From Stutzerimonas nosocomialis (lineage in GTDB: Bacteria > Pseudomonadota > Gammaproteobacteria > Pseudomonadales > Pseudomonadaceae): DNA of 64,000 nt. The DNA lies in the NCBI RefSeq assembly GCF_005876855.1, contig NZ_QLAE01000026.1, forward strand, positions 1-64,000, written 5' to 3'. Shown here piece by piece: positions 41,990 to 55,311 of the stretch. The notes under the pieces were generated by a model. It saw nothing but the letters and a program-made list of their open reading frames with translations, was not told where the DNA came from and did not search any database. Every line of letters begins with the position of its first letter. Position 1 is the stretch's first letter. A program made the translations under genes and the position numbers.

Positions 41990-42909
41990 AGCGCGCGCTA
42001 CTGACCCTGCTGGCCACGCTGCCGGCCTGCCTGGCGGCGGCGCATGCCGCGGAGCCGACCTGGCGCCCGGTGACCCTGCCGCAGGCCGAGCAGAAGGACA
42101 TCCACTCGCGCCAGACCGGCCGCGACTACCGCATCTTTCTTTCGCAGCCGCGCGGCGAAGCGCCGCCGGGCGGCTATCCGGTGCTCTACGTGCTCGACGG
42201 CAACGCGCTGTTCCCGGGGCTCGCGGTGCAGGCCGCTGCGCTGGCAGGCCGCCCCGACGCCGGCCTGCGCGATTCGGTGCTGGTGGTCGGCATCGGCTAC
42301 CCGGGCGATGCCCTCTACGACCTGGACGCACGGGCGTACGACTACACCCCGGCGGTGCCGGAGGCACAGGACGAGCGCCACGGCGGCGCCGAACGCTTCC
42401 TGGCCTTCCTCGAAACCGAACTCAAACCGCTGGTGGCCGCACGCTATCCGATCGACCCGCAGCGGCAGACGCTGTTCGGCCATTCCTATGGCGGGCTGTT
42501 CGCCCTCTACACGCTGTTCCGCCACCCGGACGCCTTCCAGGGCTACGTCTCGGCCAGCCCGTCGATCTGGTGGGGCGACGGCTACCTGCTCGATGCGCGC
42601 GACCGCTTTCTCGCCGCAGCCGGCGAACAGGCGCCCTCGGCCCGGTTGCTGCTCACCGTCGGCGGTGCCGAGGAACCGACCGGCGTCGCGCCGGACGACC
42701 CGCGCGGGCGCCGCCTGGCCGAACGCCGGATGGTCGGCAATGCCCGCGAACTGGCGCAGAGCCTGGCGCCGCTGCAGGCGCACGGACTTGCCAGCGAGCT
42801 GCGCGTGCATCCGGAGGCGGACCACGGCACCAACGGCTGGCTGACCGCCATCGAGGCCCTGACCTTCGCCGCCCGGCCAGTGGCGCAGCGCCCGCCGTCG
42901 CGCCCCTGA
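41986..42909 (+). CDS. Periplasmic siderophore esterase-like alpha/beta hydrolase (IroE/PfeE type)
   Basis: A 307-residue esterase with a signal peptide (about 1-22, AAAHA-AEP). The serine nucleophile is in GHSYGG (Ser167) and the catalytic His in PEADHGTNGW. Length, periplasmic location and VLYVLDGNALFPG and SASPSIWWGD motifs match the IroE/PfeE/BesA group, which opens ferric catecholate siderophores to release iron. It is translationally coupled to the DUF2218 gene behind the TonB receptor. It converges on glmS with 28 bp between stops. Confidence 0.87.
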   Translation: MKRALLTLLATLPACLAAAHAAEPTWRPVTLPQAEQKDIHSRQTGRDYRIFLSQPRGEAPPGGYPVLYVLDGNALFPGLAVQAAALAGRPDAGLRDSVLVVGIGYPGDALYDLDARAYDYTPAVPEAQDERHGGAERFLAFLETELKPLVAARYPIDPQRQTLFGHSYGGLFALYTLFRHPDAFQGYVSASPSIWWGDGYLLDARDRFLAAAGEQAPSARLLLTVGGAEEPTGVAPDDPRGRRLAERRMVGNARELAQSLAPLQAHGLASELRVHPEADHGTNGWLTAIEALTFAARPVAQRPPSRP

Positions 42910-42937
42910 CGCCGGCGCGCGACGGGCTGCGGGCGGC
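42910..42937. other. Predicted Tn7 attachment region (attTn7), unoccupied
   Basis: Tn7 and relatives recognise the 3' end of glmS and insert about 25 bp beyond its stop. That point falls near 42913 in this 28-bp gap between glmS and the esterase gene. No transposon ends are visible, so the site is empty. Confidence 0.5.
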
Positions 42938-44788
42938 CTATTCCACCGTCACCGACTTGGCGAGGTTGCGCGGCTGATCCACATCGGTGCCGCGCAGCAC
43001 CGCCACGTGGTAGGACAGCAGTTGCAGCGGCAGCGTGTAGAGGATCGGCGCCAGCGCATCGTGGATGTGCGGCATCTCCACGATGTAGGTGCCCTCGCCG
43101 TTTTCGATGCCCACCTCGCGATCGGAGAACACGATGAGTTCGCCGCCACGGGCCCGCACCTCCTGCAGATTGGACTTGAGCTTTTCCACCAGCTCGTTGT
43201 TCGGCGCCACGGTCACCACCGGCATGTCTGCGTCGACCAGGGCCAGCGGGCCATGCTTGAGTTCGCCGGCCGGATAGGCCTCGGCGTGGATGTAGGAAAT
43301 CTCCTTGAGCTTGAGCGCCCCTTCCATCGCCACCGGGTACTGCGCGCCGCGGCCCAGGAACAAGGTGTGGTGTTTCTCGGCGAAGTGCTCGGAGATCGCC
43401 TGCACGCTCGGGTCCATCGCCAGGGCCTCGCCCAGGCGGGTCGGCAGGCGCCGCAGCTCGGCCACCAGCTCCGCCTCGATCCCCGGTGCCAGGGTGTCAC
43501 GGCTGCGCCCGAGCGAGAGCGTCAGCAGCATCAGGGCCACCAGCTGGGTGGTGAACGCCTTGGTGGAGGCGACGCCGATTTCGGGCCCGGCCTGGGTCAG
43601 CAGGGTCAGGTCCGACTCGCGCACCAGCGAGCTGATGCCCACGTTGCAGATCGCCAGGCTCGCCAGGTAGCGCCCGTCCTTCTCGCTGCGCGCCTTGGCG
43701 TTGCGCAAGGCGGCCAGGGTATCGGCGGTTTCGCCGGACTGGGAAATGGTCACGAACAGCGTATCGGGCTGCACCACCACGCGGCGGTAGCGGAACTCGC
43801 TGGCCACCTCGACCTGGCAGGGAATCCCGGCCAGCTCCTCGAGCCAGTACCGCGCGACCATGCCGGCGTGGTAGCTGGTGCCGCAGGCGACGATCTGCAC
43901 GTTGCGCACCCGGGCGAACAGTTCCGCGGCCTGCGGGCCGAATGCGTCGACCAGCACCTGGGCGTCGCCCAGACGCCCTTCCAGGGTGCGCTGGACCACG
44001 CTGGGCTGCTCGTGGATCTCCTTGAGCATGAAATGCCGGTAGACCCCCTTGTCGGCGGCTTCGGCACCGTCGTGATACTGCACCGTCTCGCGCTCCACAG
44101 GCTGCCCGGCGGCGTCCCAGATCTGCACACTGTCACGGCGGATCTCGGCGATGTCGCCCTCCTCCAGGTACATGAAGCGGTCGGTCACCTGGCGCAGCGC
44201 GAGCTGGTCGGAGGCCAGGAAGTTCTCACCCAGCCCCAGCCCGATCACCAGCGGGCTGCCGCTGCGCGCGGCCAGCAGGCGGTCCGGCTGGGCGGCGCTG
44301 ATCACCGACAGGCCGTAGGCCCCGTGCAGCTCCTTGACCGCGGCCTTGAGCGCCTCGGCCAGGTCACCCAGCGCCTTGAGCTTGCGGTCGAGCAGATGGA
44401 CGATGACCTCGGTGTCGGTCTCGGAGGTGAACAGGTAGCCCTGGCTCTTGAGTTCGTTTCGCAGCGCCTCGTGGTTTTCGATGATGCCGTTGTGCACCAC
44501 CGCCAGGTTGCTGCCGGAAAAATGCGGATGGGCGTTGCGCTCGCTCGGTGCGCCGTGGGTGGCCCAGCGGGTATGGGCGATGCCTATCCGGCCGGCCAGC
44601 GGCTCCTGCTGCTGGGCCTGTTCCAGTTCGGCCACCTTGCCCACGCGACGCAGGCGCTGCAGCTGGCCTCCGGCGTCGATGACGGCCAGACCCGCGCTGT
44701 CGTAGCCCCGGTACTCGAGGCGCTTGAGGCCTTCGAGGAGGATGGCGGTGATGTTGCGTTCGGCGATGGCGCCCACGATGCCACACAT
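42938..44788 (-). CDS. glmS: Glutamine-fructose-6-phosphate aminotransferase
   Basis: A 616-residue enzyme that makes glucosamine-6-phosphate from fructose-6-phosphate and glutamine, the first step to UDP-GlcNAc for wall and LPS. The N-terminal glutaminase has the catalytic Cys as residue 2 (MCGIVGA), with HTRWATHG and HNGIIENH. Two SIS isomerase domains follow ([27 protein letters not shown]), and the end NLAKSVTVE is typical. It follows glmR by 11 bp. Confidence 0.98.
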   Translation of the reverse strand: MCGIVGAIAERNITAILLEGLKRLEYRGYDSAGLAVIDAGGQLQRLRRVGKVAELEQAQQQEPLAGRIGIAHTRWATHGAPSERNAHPHFSGSNLAVVHNGIIENHEALRNELKSQGYLFTSETDTEVIVHLLDRKLKALGDLAEALKAAVKELHGAYGLSVISAAQPDRLLAARSGSPLVIGLGLGENFLASDQLALRQVTDRFMYLEEGDIAEIRRDSVQIWDAAGQPVERETVQYHDGAEAADKGVYRHFMLKEIHEQPSVVQRTLEGRLGDAQVLVDAFGPQAAELFARVRNVQIVACGTSYHAGMVARYWLEELAGIPCQVEVASEFRYRRVVVQPDTLFVTISQSGETADTLAALRNAKARSEKDGRYLASLAICNVGISSLVRESDLTLLTQAGPEIGVASTKAFTTQLVALMLLTLSLGRSRDTLAPGIEAELVAELRRLPTRLGEALAMDPSVQAISEHFAEKHHTLFLGRGAQYPVAMEGALKLKEISYIHAEAYPAGELKHGPLALVDADMPVVTVAPNNELVEKLKSNLQEVRARGGELIVFSDREVGIENGEGTYIVEMPHIHDALAPILYTLPLQLLSYHVAVLRGTDVDQPRNLAKSVTVE

Positions 44789-44799
44789 ACGTAGCTCTC

Positions 44800-45573
44800 C
44801 TAGGAATGGTCGGAGCGGGCGCAGATGATTCGCACGCCCCGCTCCTGAATGGCGACGCGAGCCTGTTCGTCGAGGCGCTCGTCGGTGATGAGGGTATGGA
44901 TGCTGCTCCAGGGCAGCTCCAGGTTCGGAATCCTGCGACCGATCTTGTCGGCCTCGGCCAGCACGATGACCTCCCGCGCGACCTCGGCCATCACGCGCGA
45001 CAGCCCGAGCAGCTCGTTGAAGGTGGTGGTACCGCGCTGCAGGTCGATGCCGTCAGCCCCGATGAACAGCTGGTCGAAGTCGTAGCTGCGCAGGACCTGT
45101 TCGGCGACCTGCCCCTGGAAGGATTCGGAATGCGGGTCCCAGGTTCCGCCGGTCATCAGCAGCACCGGCTCGTGTTCCAGGTCGCGCAGCGCATTGGCGA
45201 CGTTCAGGGAATTGGTCATGACCACCAGGCCGGGCTTGCGTCCCAGCTCGCCGATCATCGCCGCCGTGGTGCTGCCGCTGTCGACGATGATGCGCGCGTG
45301 CTCGCGAATGCAGCCCACGGCGGTACGGGCGATCGCCGCTTTCCATGGCGACAGTGGCTGGCTGCTTTCACCGATCAGCTCCTGGGGGAGCGGCACCGCG
45401 CCACCGTAGCGGCGCAGCAGCAAGCCGTTCTTCTCCAGGGCCGCGAGGTCCTTGCGGATCGTCACCTCGGATGTTTCGAACCGCTTGGACAAGGCTTCCA
45501 CGCTGACCTCGCCCTGCTCGGCGAGCAGGGCGAGGATGGCGTGGCGGCGCTGTGGCGTATTGCGTTTCGACAT
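44800..45573 (-). CDS. glmR: DeoR-family regulator of glmS
   Basis: A 257-residue DeoR regulator. The N-terminal winged helix is [35 protein letters not shown], cut here to its pattern, and the sugar-phosphate-sensing domain shows [19 protein letters not shown] and [10 protein letters not shown]. It matches GlmR of P. aeruginosa, encoded between glmU and glmS and involved in cell-envelope amino-sugar control. It is followed 11 bp later by glmS. An operator-like repeat region lies just upstream. Confidence 0.9.
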   Translation of the reverse strand: MSKRNTPQRRHAILALLAEQGEVSVEALSKRFETSEVTIRKDLAALEKNGLLLRRYGGAVPLPQELIGESSQPLSPWKAAIARTAVGCIREHARIIVDSGSTTAAMIGELGRKPGLVVMTNSLNVANALRDLEHEPVLLMTGGTWDPHSESFQGQVAEQVLRSYDFDQLFIGADGIDLQRGTTTFNELLGLSRVMAEVAREVIVLAEADKIGRRIPNLELPWSSIHTLITDERLDEQARVAIQERGVRIICARSDHS

Positions 45574-45579
45574 TTAAAG

Positions 45580-45615
45580 TTTCGATTCGAAAGTTAAACG
45601 AAATCGAATCAAAAC
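45580..45615. promoter_or_regulatory. Repeated TTTCG motifs upstream of glmR-glmS (likely DeoR-type operator)
   Basis: A perfect 13-bp palindrome TTTCGATTCGAAA (45580-45592) lies 7 bp upstream of glmR. On the minus strand TTTCG recurs just before it, and GATTCGA-like repeats extend to about 45611. DeoR-family proteins bind direct repeats of TTTCG-type hexamers, so this is the probable GlmR operator. Confidence 0.6.
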
Positions 45616-45689
45616 ATAGTGCCGCGCCTGCCGCAAGCCGTCCGCTGAAAATCCGGAACGGCGCCACGGTTACGTCGAGCGACGTACGC

Positions 45690-47057
45690 TCAGTCCTTTT
45701 TCTGCTTCTGCGGCCGGCTCCAGCCTTCGATCAAGGCCTGGCGCGCCCGTCCGAGTGCCAGCGTATGGGCCGGGACGTCGCGGGTGATGGTCGAGCCGGC
45801 CCCGGTCGTGGCGCCGTCGCCCAGCTTCACCGGTGCCACCAGCGCGCTGTTGGAACCGATGAAGACGTCCTCGCCCAGCTCAGTGCGCCATTTGTTGGCG
45901 CCGTCGTAGTTGCAGGTGATGGTGCCGGCGCCGATGTTACTGCGCGCGCCGATGTCCGCATCGCCCAGGTAGCTCAGGTGCCCGGCCTTGGCACCTTCGC
46001 CGAGGCGCGCATTCTTCACCTCGACGAAATTGCCGACGTGGGCCCTGGCTTCCAGCACCGCCCCCGGACGCAGGCGTGCGAACGGACCGCAATCGGCGCC
46101 CTCGCCCACCTCGGCGCCTTCCAGGTGGCTGTTGGCCTTGACCACCGCGCCCTTGCGCAGCGTGCTGTCGCGGATCACGCAATTGGGGCCGATGCTGACG
46201 CCGTCCTCGATGACCACATGGCCTTCGAGGATGACGTTGATGTCGATGGTCACGTCGCGCCCGACCGTGGCATGGCCGCGCAGGTCGAACCGCGCCGGGT
46301 CCAGCAACGTCACGCCCTGGCTCATCAGTCGCTGCGCCGCGCGCTTCTGGAAATGCCGCTCGAGCTCGGCGAGCTGCGCACGGTCATTGGCGCCCTGCAC
46401 TTCCATTGCGTCCAGCGGCTGTTCGGTGGCCACACGCAGGCCGTCGGAGACCGCCATGGCGATCACGTCAGTCAAGTAGTACTCGCCCTGGGCGTTGCTG
46501 TTGGAGAGCCGCCCCAACCAATCGCCCAGGCGCTCGCCCGGCACCGCGAGAATGCCGGTGTTGCCTTCGCGAACGGCGCGCTGTTCGGGCGTCGCGTCCT
46601 TGTGCTCGACGATGGCGGTGACCTGCCCGTGCGCATCGCGCAGGATGCGTCCGTAGCCGGTGGGGTCGGCCAGTTCGACGGTGAGCAGGGCCAACTGCTC
46701 GGCCGTTACCTGCTGCAGCAGGCGCTGCAGGGTCTGCGCCTCGATGAGCGGCACGTCGCCATAGAGGATCAACACGCGCGAGGCGCTCAACGACGGCAAG
46801 GCCTGGGCGACGGCGTGGCCGGTCCCCAGCTGCTCGGCCTGAACCACGAAATTGAGGTCCTCGGCCTGCAACCGTTCGCGCACCTTTTCCGCCCCGTGGC
46901 CGATCACCACGTGGATGCCCTGCGGCTCGAGCTGGCGAGCGGTTTCGATGACATGACCGAGCATGGACGTGCCGGCGACGGGATGCAGCACCTTCGGCAG
47001 GGACGAACGCATGCGTGTGCCCTGGCCGGCGGCGAGGATGACGATATCGAGGGACAT
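45690..47057 (-). CDS. glmU: Bifunctional UDP-GlcNAc pyrophosphorylase/glucosamine-1-phosphate acetyltransferase
   Basis: A 455-residue enzyme that acetylates glucosamine-1-phosphate and joins it to UTP to form UDP-GlcNAc. The N-terminal nucleotidyltransferase shows [29 protein letters not shown] and YGDVPL. The C-terminal left-handed beta helix carries hexapeptide repeats and the acetyl-CoA site ([24 protein letters not shown]). It lies downstream of atpC, separated by a strong terminator, and upstream of glmR. Confidence 0.98.
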   Translation of the reverse strand: MSLDIVILAAGQGTRMRSSLPKVLHPVAGTSMLGHVIETARQLEPQGIHVVIGHGAEKVRERLQAEDLNFVVQAEQLGTGHAVAQALPSLSASRVLILYGDVPLIEAQTLQRLLQQVTAEQLALLTVELADPTGYGRILRDAHGQVTAIVEHKDATPEQRAVREGNTGILAVPGERLGDWLGRLSNSNAQGEYYLTDVIAMAVSDGLRVATEQPLDAMEVQGANDRAQLAELERHFQKRAAQRLMSQGVTLLDPARFDLRGHATVGRDVTIDINVILEGHVVIEDGVSIGPNCVIRDSTLRKGAVVKANSHLEGAEVGEGADCGPFARLRPGAVLEARAHVGNFVEVKNARLGEGAKAGHLSYLGDADIGARSNIGAGTITCNYDGANKWRTELGEDVFIGSNSALVAPVKLGDGATTGAGSTITRDVPAHTLALGRARQALIEGWSRPQKQKKD

Positions 47058-47150
47058 GGGACGAGATCCTGGAACAGACGTGAAAGCAGCCTAGGCCCGC
47101 ATCGCCGATTGCTCAACGGCCGGGCAAAGACCTCTGGAGAGGAAAAGAAA

Positions 47151-47172
47151 AAGGGTAGCCGAGGCTACCCTT
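47151..47172 (-). terminator. Rho-independent terminator of the atp operon
   Basis: The arms AAGGGTAGCC (47151-47160) and GGCTACCCTT (47163-47172) pair perfectly. On the minus strand the hairpin is followed by TTTTTCTTTT, a good U-tract. It sits 28 bp beyond the atpC stop and before glmU. Confidence 0.9.
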
Positions 47173-47200
47173 TTCGTTCAACGCGATGCAGTGGCCGCTA

Positions 47201-47632
47201 TCAGCCACGGCCACCGAACTTCTTGCGCATCTGCTGCACGGTACGCAGCTGAGCCGCAGCTTCGGCCAGTTGCGCAGCAGCGGAGCCGTAGTCGAACTCG
47301 GCGCCCTTCTCGTGCAGTGCCTTCTCGGCCGCCTTGACGGCAGCCTGCGCAGCAACCTCGTCCAGATCCTTGGCGCGCGTCGCGGTATCGGCGAGAACCT
47401 TCACCATGTTCGGCTGCACTTCGATGAAGCCGCCGGAGATGTAGAAGACTTCCTCGTCGCCACCCTGCTTGATCACGCGAACCGGACCCGGCTTGAGGTC
47501 GGTCAGCAGCGGCGCGTGGCCCGGCAGGATACCGATGTCGCCCAGGTGACCATGGGCAACCACCATCTCCACCAGCCCCGAGAACAGCTCTTCTTCCGCG
47601 CTGACGATGTCGCAATGGACTGTCATAGCCAT
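47201..47632 (-). CDS. atpC: ATP synthase epsilon subunit
   Basis: A 143-residue F1 epsilon subunit, the rotor protein that couples gamma to the c-ring and inhibits ATP hydrolysis. The beta-sandwich domain ([43 protein letters not shown]) and the two-helix C-terminal part are intact. Last gene of the atp operon. Confidence 0.97.
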   Translation of the reverse strand: MAMTVHCDIVSAEEELFSGLVEMVVAHGHLGDIGILPGHAPLLTDLKPGPVRVIKQGGDEEVFYISGGFIEVQPNMVKVLADTATRAKDLDEVAAQAAVKAAEKALHEKGAEFDYGSAAAQLAEAAAQLRTVQQMRKKFGGRG

Positions 47633-47712
47633 ACCTATGCCTCGGTGTGTTCAGCCTCCGCCAGGCATGCCTGGCAGAGGTCCGATCGGGCGCCCGTCGC
47701 CGGGCGCGCCAG

Positions 47713-49119
<1,407 letters not shown>

Positions 49120-49983
49120 TTAAACCGCGGCAGCGCCGCCGACGATTTCCGAAATTTCCTGAGTGATCGCAGCCTGACGGGCCTTGTTGTAGACCAGTTG
49201 CAGGTCGCCGATCAGCTCACCGGCGTTGTCGGTTGCGTTCTTCATGGCGATCATCCGCGCCGCCTGTTCGGCAGCACCGTTCTCGACCACCGCCTGGTAG
49301 ACCTGGGACTCGATGTAGCGAACCAGCAGCGCGTCCAGCAGTTGCTGGGCGTCGGGCTCGTACAGGTAATCCCACTGCCCCTTGGGCGCGGTCTCATCGT
49401 TCCCGGCGGCCAGCGGTAGCAATTGCTCGACGCTCGGCTGCTGGGTCATGGTGTTGATGAACTTGTTCGACACCAGGTACAGACGGTCCAGACGGCCTTC
49501 GTGGAAAGCGTCCAGCATGACCTTCACGCTACCGATCAGGTCGTTGATCGAGGGCTCTTCGCCGAGGTGGCCGATCGCTGCGATGACGTTGCCGCCGTAG
49601 CTGCGGAAGAAGCTCGCACCCTTGTTGCCGATCACACCGAGGTCGGCCTCGACATTGCTGTCGTGCCATTCCTTCATGTTCTTGATCAGCGCCTTGAACA
49701 GGTTGATGTTCAGGCCGCCGCACAGACCACGGTCGGTGGACACGACGATGTAGCCAACCCGCTTGACCGGGCGCTCCACCATGAACGGATGGCGGTATTC
49801 CGGGTTGGTGTTGGCCAGATGGCCAATCACCTGCCGGATCCGCTGCGCATAGGGACGGCTGGCAGCCATGCGCAGTTGTGCCTTGCGCATCTTGCTGACC
49901 GCCACCTTTTCCATGGCGCTGGTGATCTTCTGCGTGCTTTTGATGCTCGCAATCTTGCTGCGAATCTCTTTTGCGCCTGCCAT
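49120..49983 (-). CDS. atpG: ATP synthase gamma subunit
   Basis: A 287-residue central-stalk subunit of F1. The N-terminal helix [22 protein letters not shown] and the C-terminal helix [12 protein letters not shown] of the coiled coil are both present, with [10 protein letters not shown] between. It sits between atpA and atpD as in all proteobacterial operons. Confidence 0.98.
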   Translation of the reverse strand: MAGAKEIRSKIASIKSTQKITSAMEKVAVSKMRKAQLRMAASRPYAQRIRQVIGHLANTNPEYRHPFMVERPVKRVGYIVVSTDRGLCGGLNINLFKALIKNMKEWHDSNVEADLGVIGNKGASFFRSYGGNVIAAIGHLGEEPSINDLIGSVKVMLDAFHEGRLDRLYLVSNKFINTMTQQPSVEQLLPLAAGNDETAPKGQWDYLYEPDAQQLLDALLVRYIESQVYQAVVENGAAEQAARMIAMKNATDNAGELIGDLQLVYNKARQAAITQEISEIVGGAAAV

Positions 49984-50034
49984 TTGACACCTATCGCGTT
50001 AGCAGGCGGACGCCCTGAGGGCGCCCGCTGCGGC

Positions 50035-51579
50035 TTACCAGCTTTGCGAAGCCTTGAACGACTCGATACCGGCCTTGATGCCTGCGTCGATCTCGTCGTT
50101 GAAGTCGCCCTTCTCGTTGATCTTCGCCAGCAGCGCGGCATGCTCGCGCTGGAAGTAGGAGATCAACGCCTGTTCGAAGGCGCCGACTTTGGCCACTTCG
50201 ACGTCGGTGAGGAAACCGCGCTCGGCGGCATACAGCGAAACGGCCATCTCGCCAATCGACATCGGCGCGTACTGCTTCTGCTTCATCAGCTCGGTCACAC
50301 GCTGACCATGCTCGAGCTGCTTGCGGGTGGCTTCGTCCAGGTCCGAGGCGAACTGGGCGAAGGCCGCCAGTTCACGGTACTGGGCCAGCGCGGTACGGAT
50401 ACCGCCCGACAGCTTCTTGATGATCTTGGTCTGCGCGGCGCCACCGACGCGGGATACCGAGATACCGGCGTTGACGGCCGGACGGATGCCTGCGTTGAAC
50501 ATGGCGGACTCGAGGAAGATCTGACCGTCGGTAATCGAGATCACGTTGGTCGGAACGAACGCGGAAACGTCACCGGCCTGGGTTTCGATCAGCGGCAGTG
50601 CGGTCAGCGAGCCGGTCTTGCCGGTCACGGCGCCATTGGTGAACTTCTCGACGTATTCCTCGGAAACGCGCGAAGCACGCTCCAGCAGGCGGCTGTGGAG
50701 ATAGAACACGTCGCCCGGATAGGCTTCACGGCCCGGCGGACGGCGCAGCAGCAGGGAGATCTGGCGGTAGGCCACGGCCTGCTTGGAGAGGTCGTCGTAC
50801 ACGATCAGCGCGTCTTCGCCGCGGTCGCGGAAGTACTCGCCCATGGTGCAGCCGGAGTAAGGTGCCAGGTACTGCAGCGCAGCGGCTTCCGACGCGCTGG
50901 CAGCGACCACGATGGTGTTCGACAGCGCGCCGTGCTCTTCGAGCTTGCGTACCACGTTGGCGATGGTCGACTGCTTCTGACCGATGGCCACGTAGACGCA
51001 GCGGATGCCACTGTTGCGCTGGTTGATGATGGCGTCGACAGCCAGGGCGGTCTTGCCGATCTGACGGTCACCGATGATCAGCTCGCGCTGGCCACGGCCG
51101 ACCGGGATCATCGCATCGACCGACTTGTAACCGGTCTGCACCGGCTGGTCGACCGACTTACGCCAGATCACGCCAGGCGCGACCTTTTCGACGGCATCGG
51201 TCGCCGAAGCGTTGATCGGGCCCTTGCCATCGATCGGGTTGCCCAGGGCATCGACCACGCGGCCGAGCAGTTCAGGACCGACCGGCACTTCCAGTACGCG
51301 ACCGGTGCACTTGGCGCTCATGCCTTCGGTCAGGCCCAGGTAGTTGCCCAGGACCACGGCACCGACGGAGTCCTGCTCCAGGTTCAGCGCCATGCCGTAG
51401 ATGCCGCCAGGGAATTCGATCATCTCGCCGTACATGACGTCGGCCAGACCGTAGATACGCACGATGCCGTCGGAAACGCTGACGACGGTGCCTTCGTTAC
51501 GGGCCTGGGCAGCGACATCGGACTTCTCGATGCGCTGCTTGATGATTTCACTTATCTCAGAAGGATTCAGTTGCTGCAT
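50035..51579 (-). CDS. atpA: ATP synthase alpha subunit
   Basis: A 514-residue non-catalytic F1 subunit. It begins [18 protein letters not shown] and holds the nucleotide P-loop GDRQIGKTA, the catalytic-site Arg region [10 protein letters not shown], and the [22 protein letters not shown] stretch, given here only in part. Conserved length and no interruption. Confidence 0.98.
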   Translation of the reverse strand: MQQLNPSEISEIIKQRIEKSDVAAQARNEGTVVSVSDGIVRIYGLADVMYGEMIEFPGGIYGMALNLEQDSVGAVVLGNYLGLTEGMSAKCTGRVLEVPVGPELLGRVVDALGNPIDGKGPINASATDAVEKVAPGVIWRKSVDQPVQTGYKSVDAMIPVGRGQRELIIGDRQIGKTALAVDAIINQRNSGIRCVYVAIGQKQSTIANVVRKLEEHGALSNTIVVAASASEAAALQYLAPYSGCTMGEYFRDRGEDALIVYDDLSKQAVAYRQISLLLRRPPGREAYPGDVFYLHSRLLERASRVSEEYVEKFTNGAVTGKTGSLTALPLIETQAGDVSAFVPTNVISITDGQIFLESAMFNAGIRPAVNAGISVSRVGGAAQTKIIKKLSGGIRTALAQYRELAAFAQFASDLDEATRKQLEHGQRVTELMKQKQYAPMSIGEMAVSLYAAERGFLTDVEVAKVGAFEQALISYFQREHAALLAKINEKGDFNDEIDAGIKAGIESFKASQSW

Positions 51580-51594
51580 GCCATGACCCTCAAA

Positions 51595-52131
51595 TCAGGA
51601 TTTCAACGATTCGGCCAACTGGCTCAGTTTGCCGCGGACCGAACCATCGACAACCACATCACCGGCGCGAATAACGACGCCGCCGATCAGCGCAGGGTTC
51701 ACGACCTGCTGGGGGTTGACGGTACGATCTAGCCGCTTCGACAGGGCGGCAGCCAAAGTTTGGAGTTGCGCGGTGCTCAGCTCGTAAGCGGTCTGCACCT
51801 CGACGTCGAGTGTCTTCTCGGCTTGCGCTTTGAGGTCCTCGAAGAGTTCGCGGATCGTCGGCAGCACCGCCAGGCGATCATGTTCGCCCAGGGTGGCGAC
51901 GAAGTTGCGAAACGCTTCGTCAACGTCGTTACCGAGCAGCTGCACAACCGTCTTGACCTTGCTTTCGCTGGTCGTGCGCGGGTTCTTCAACAGCTCGGCG
52001 ACTTCGGGGACTTCAACAGCGACGGCAGCCAGGTTCAACATGCCGGACCAAGCCTCGGTCTGGCCCGCTGCGCTGGCGTGCTCGAAAGCGGCCTTGGCGT
52101 AAGGCCGGGCAAGCGTCTGGTTATTGATCAT
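51595..52131 (-). CDS. atpH: ATP synthase delta subunit
   Basis: A 178-residue peripheral-stalk subunit joining F1 to the b dimer. The N-terminal helical bundle begins LARPYAKAAFEHA, and the C-terminal part contains the conserved VNPALIGGVVIRAGDVVVDGS, quoted in part. Located between atpF and atpA. Confidence 0.97.
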   Translation of the reverse strand: MINNQTLARPYAKAAFEHASAAGQTEAWSGMLNLAAVAVEVPEVAELLKNPRTTSESKVKTVVQLLGNDVDEAFRNFVATLGEHDRLAVLPTIRELFEDLKAQAEKTLDVEVQTAYELSTAQLQTLAAALSKRLDRTVNPQQVVNPALIGGVVIRAGDVVVDGSVRGKLSQLAESLKS

Positions 52132-52143
52132 CGCTTGCCTCGC

Positions 52144-52614
52144 TTAGAGTTGGGAGGCCAGTTTTTCGACCAGGTCGTTATGAACCTTGGCGTCCACCTG
52201 GGACTCCAGGATTTTCTCCGCGCCCAGCACGGCGAGGGCCGCTACCTGGCTGCGCAGTTGATCCTTGGCGCGATTCACTTCCTGCTCGATCTCGGCGCGG
52301 GCACCGGCGACCAGTCGCTCGCCTTCGGCGCGCGCCTGCTGCTTGGCTTCCTCAACGATGGCGTTGGCTTGCTTGTTGGCCTGCTCGAGGATCTGGGTAG
52401 CCTGCTCACGGGTCTCGCGAAGGGTATGGGACGCCTTCTCCTGAGCCAGTTTCAGGTCTTGTTGCGCACGGCCTGCGGCATCCAGACCTTCGGCGATTTT
52501 CTTCTGGCGTTCCTGCATGGCCTTGGTGATCGGCGGCCATACGAACTTCATGCAAAACCAGACGAAAATAGCGAAGGCGAACGTCTGACCGAACAGCGTC
52601 AAGTTAATGTTCAC
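52144..52614 (-). CDS. atpF: ATP synthase b subunit
   Basis: A 156-residue Fo subunit with one N-terminal membrane helix ([21 protein letters not shown]) and a long charged amphipathic helix that forms the peripheral stalk dimer. It starts [10 protein letters not shown] as in other gammaproteobacteria. Confidence 0.97.
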   Translation of the reverse strand: MNINLTLFGQTFAFAIFVWFCMKFVWPPITKAMQERQKKIAEGLDAAGRAQQDLKLAQEKASHTLRETREQATQILEQANKQANAIVEEAKQQARAEGERLVAGARAEIEQEVNRAKDQLRSQVAALAVLGAEKILESQVDAKVHNDLVEKLASQL

Positions 52615-52707
52615 AGCGATTTACCTCGTGCTATCTCGTTCGACGCGTTTGTCATTCCTTGGCGGCAGAGCCCGTCAGCCGGACCCCGCCTGAAACCGGG
52701 AAAGGGC

Positions 52708-52956
<249 letters not shown>

Positions 52957-53005
52957 TTAAGGTTTTCTGTGTGGGAGATTAGCGTGTTGTCGAACCGGTC
53001 ATCCG

Positions 53006-54291
<1,286 letters not shown>

Positions 54292-54357
54292 TCACGACCC
54301 GTTTTGCCCTTGCATCCGAATCGACGCAATAGTTGCTCGCTATCAAAAAGCGCGGCG

Positions 54358-54386
54358 AGTATAGGAGCGCACCCGGTACGGTTCAA
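54358..54386 (-). promoter_or_regulatory. Promoter of the atp operon
   Basis: On the minus strand -35 TTGAAC (54381-54386) and -10 TATACT (54358-54363) are spaced by exactly 17 bp, a near-consensus sigma-70 promoter, about 65 bp upstream of atpI and just after the parB stop. Confidence 0.85.
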
Positions 54387-54430
54387 CCGTCGGGCAGCTG
54401 TTTCCGACTGCCGCTGCAAAACATTTTGTT

Positions 54431-55303
54431 TCAACGAATGTGTGCAAGCACACCCTGCAGCTCATCCAGCGAATTGTAACGGATCACCAGCTGCCCCTTG
54501 CCCTTCTGTCCATGCTTGATCTGCACGGGAGAGCCTAGACGCTCGGCCAGCCGCTGCTCCAGCCGTGCAATGTCCGGATCGCTCTTGGGCTCTGCCTTGG
54601 GCCTTTCCTTGCTGTTGAGCCACTGCCTGACCAGGGCTTCGGTCTGCCGAACCGTGAGGCCTCGTGCGACAACATGCCGCGCGCCTTCGACCTGCTGGTC
54701 GGCCGGCAAACCGAGCAGTGCCCGGGCGTGCCCCATTTCGAGGTCACCATGGGACAGCAGGGTCTTGATCTCTTCGGGCAGGGCGATCAGACGCAGCAGG
54801 TTGCTTACGGTGACCCGCGACTTGCCGACCGCATCGGCGACCTGCTGCTGGGTGAGCTGGAATTCCTGCTGCAGACGCTGCAGGGCGACGGCTTCCTCGA
54901 CCGGGTTGAGGTCTTCGCGCTGGATGTTCTCGATCAGCGCCATGGCGATCGCGGCTTCGTCCGGTACCTCGCGGACCATGGCCGGAATCCGCTCCAGACC
55001 GGCCAGCTGGCTCGCCCGCCAGCGCCGTTCGCCGGCAATGATCTCGAAGCGGTCCTTGCCGATCGCTCGTACCACGATCGGCTGCATGACGCCCTGGGCT
55101 TTGATCGATTGCGCCAGTTCCTCGAGCGCGGCCGGATCCATGTCACGCCGGGGCTGATACTTGCCCCGCTGGATCAGGTCCAGGGGCAGGTGCTGCAGTT
55201 CGCGGCTGTCGGCCTGCACCGCCTCTTCCTGCAGGGCGGTGACGGTGGCACCACCGAGCAGTGCATCCAGACCGCGCCCGAGACCACGTTTTTTGGTCGC
55301 CAT
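54431..55303 (-). CDS. parB: Chromosome-partitioning protein ParB
   Basis: A 290-residue CTP-dependent DNA clamp that loads at parS. It has the N-terminal LGRGLDALL motif that contacts ParA, the CTPase boxes (KYQPRRDMD, GERRWRAS), the helix-turn-helix (TQQQVADAVGKSRVTVSNLLRL) given here in short form, and the C-terminal dimer domain. Start is 8 bp after the parA stop. Confidence 0.97.
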   Translation of the reverse strand: MATKKRGLGRGLDALLGGATVTALQEEAVQADSRELQHLPLDLIQRGKYQPRRDMDPAALEELAQSIKAQGVMQPIVVRAIGKDRFEIIAGERRWRASQLAGLERIPAMVREVPDEAAIAMALIENIQREDLNPVEEAVALQRLQQEFQLTQQQVADAVGKSRVTVSNLLRLIALPEEIKTLLSHGDLEMGHARALLGLPADQQVEGARHVVARGLTVRQTEALVRQWLNSKERPKAEPKSDPDIARLEQRLAERLGSPVQIKHGQKGKGQLVIRYNSLDELQGVLAHIR

Positions 55304-55311
55304 AGAATTCC

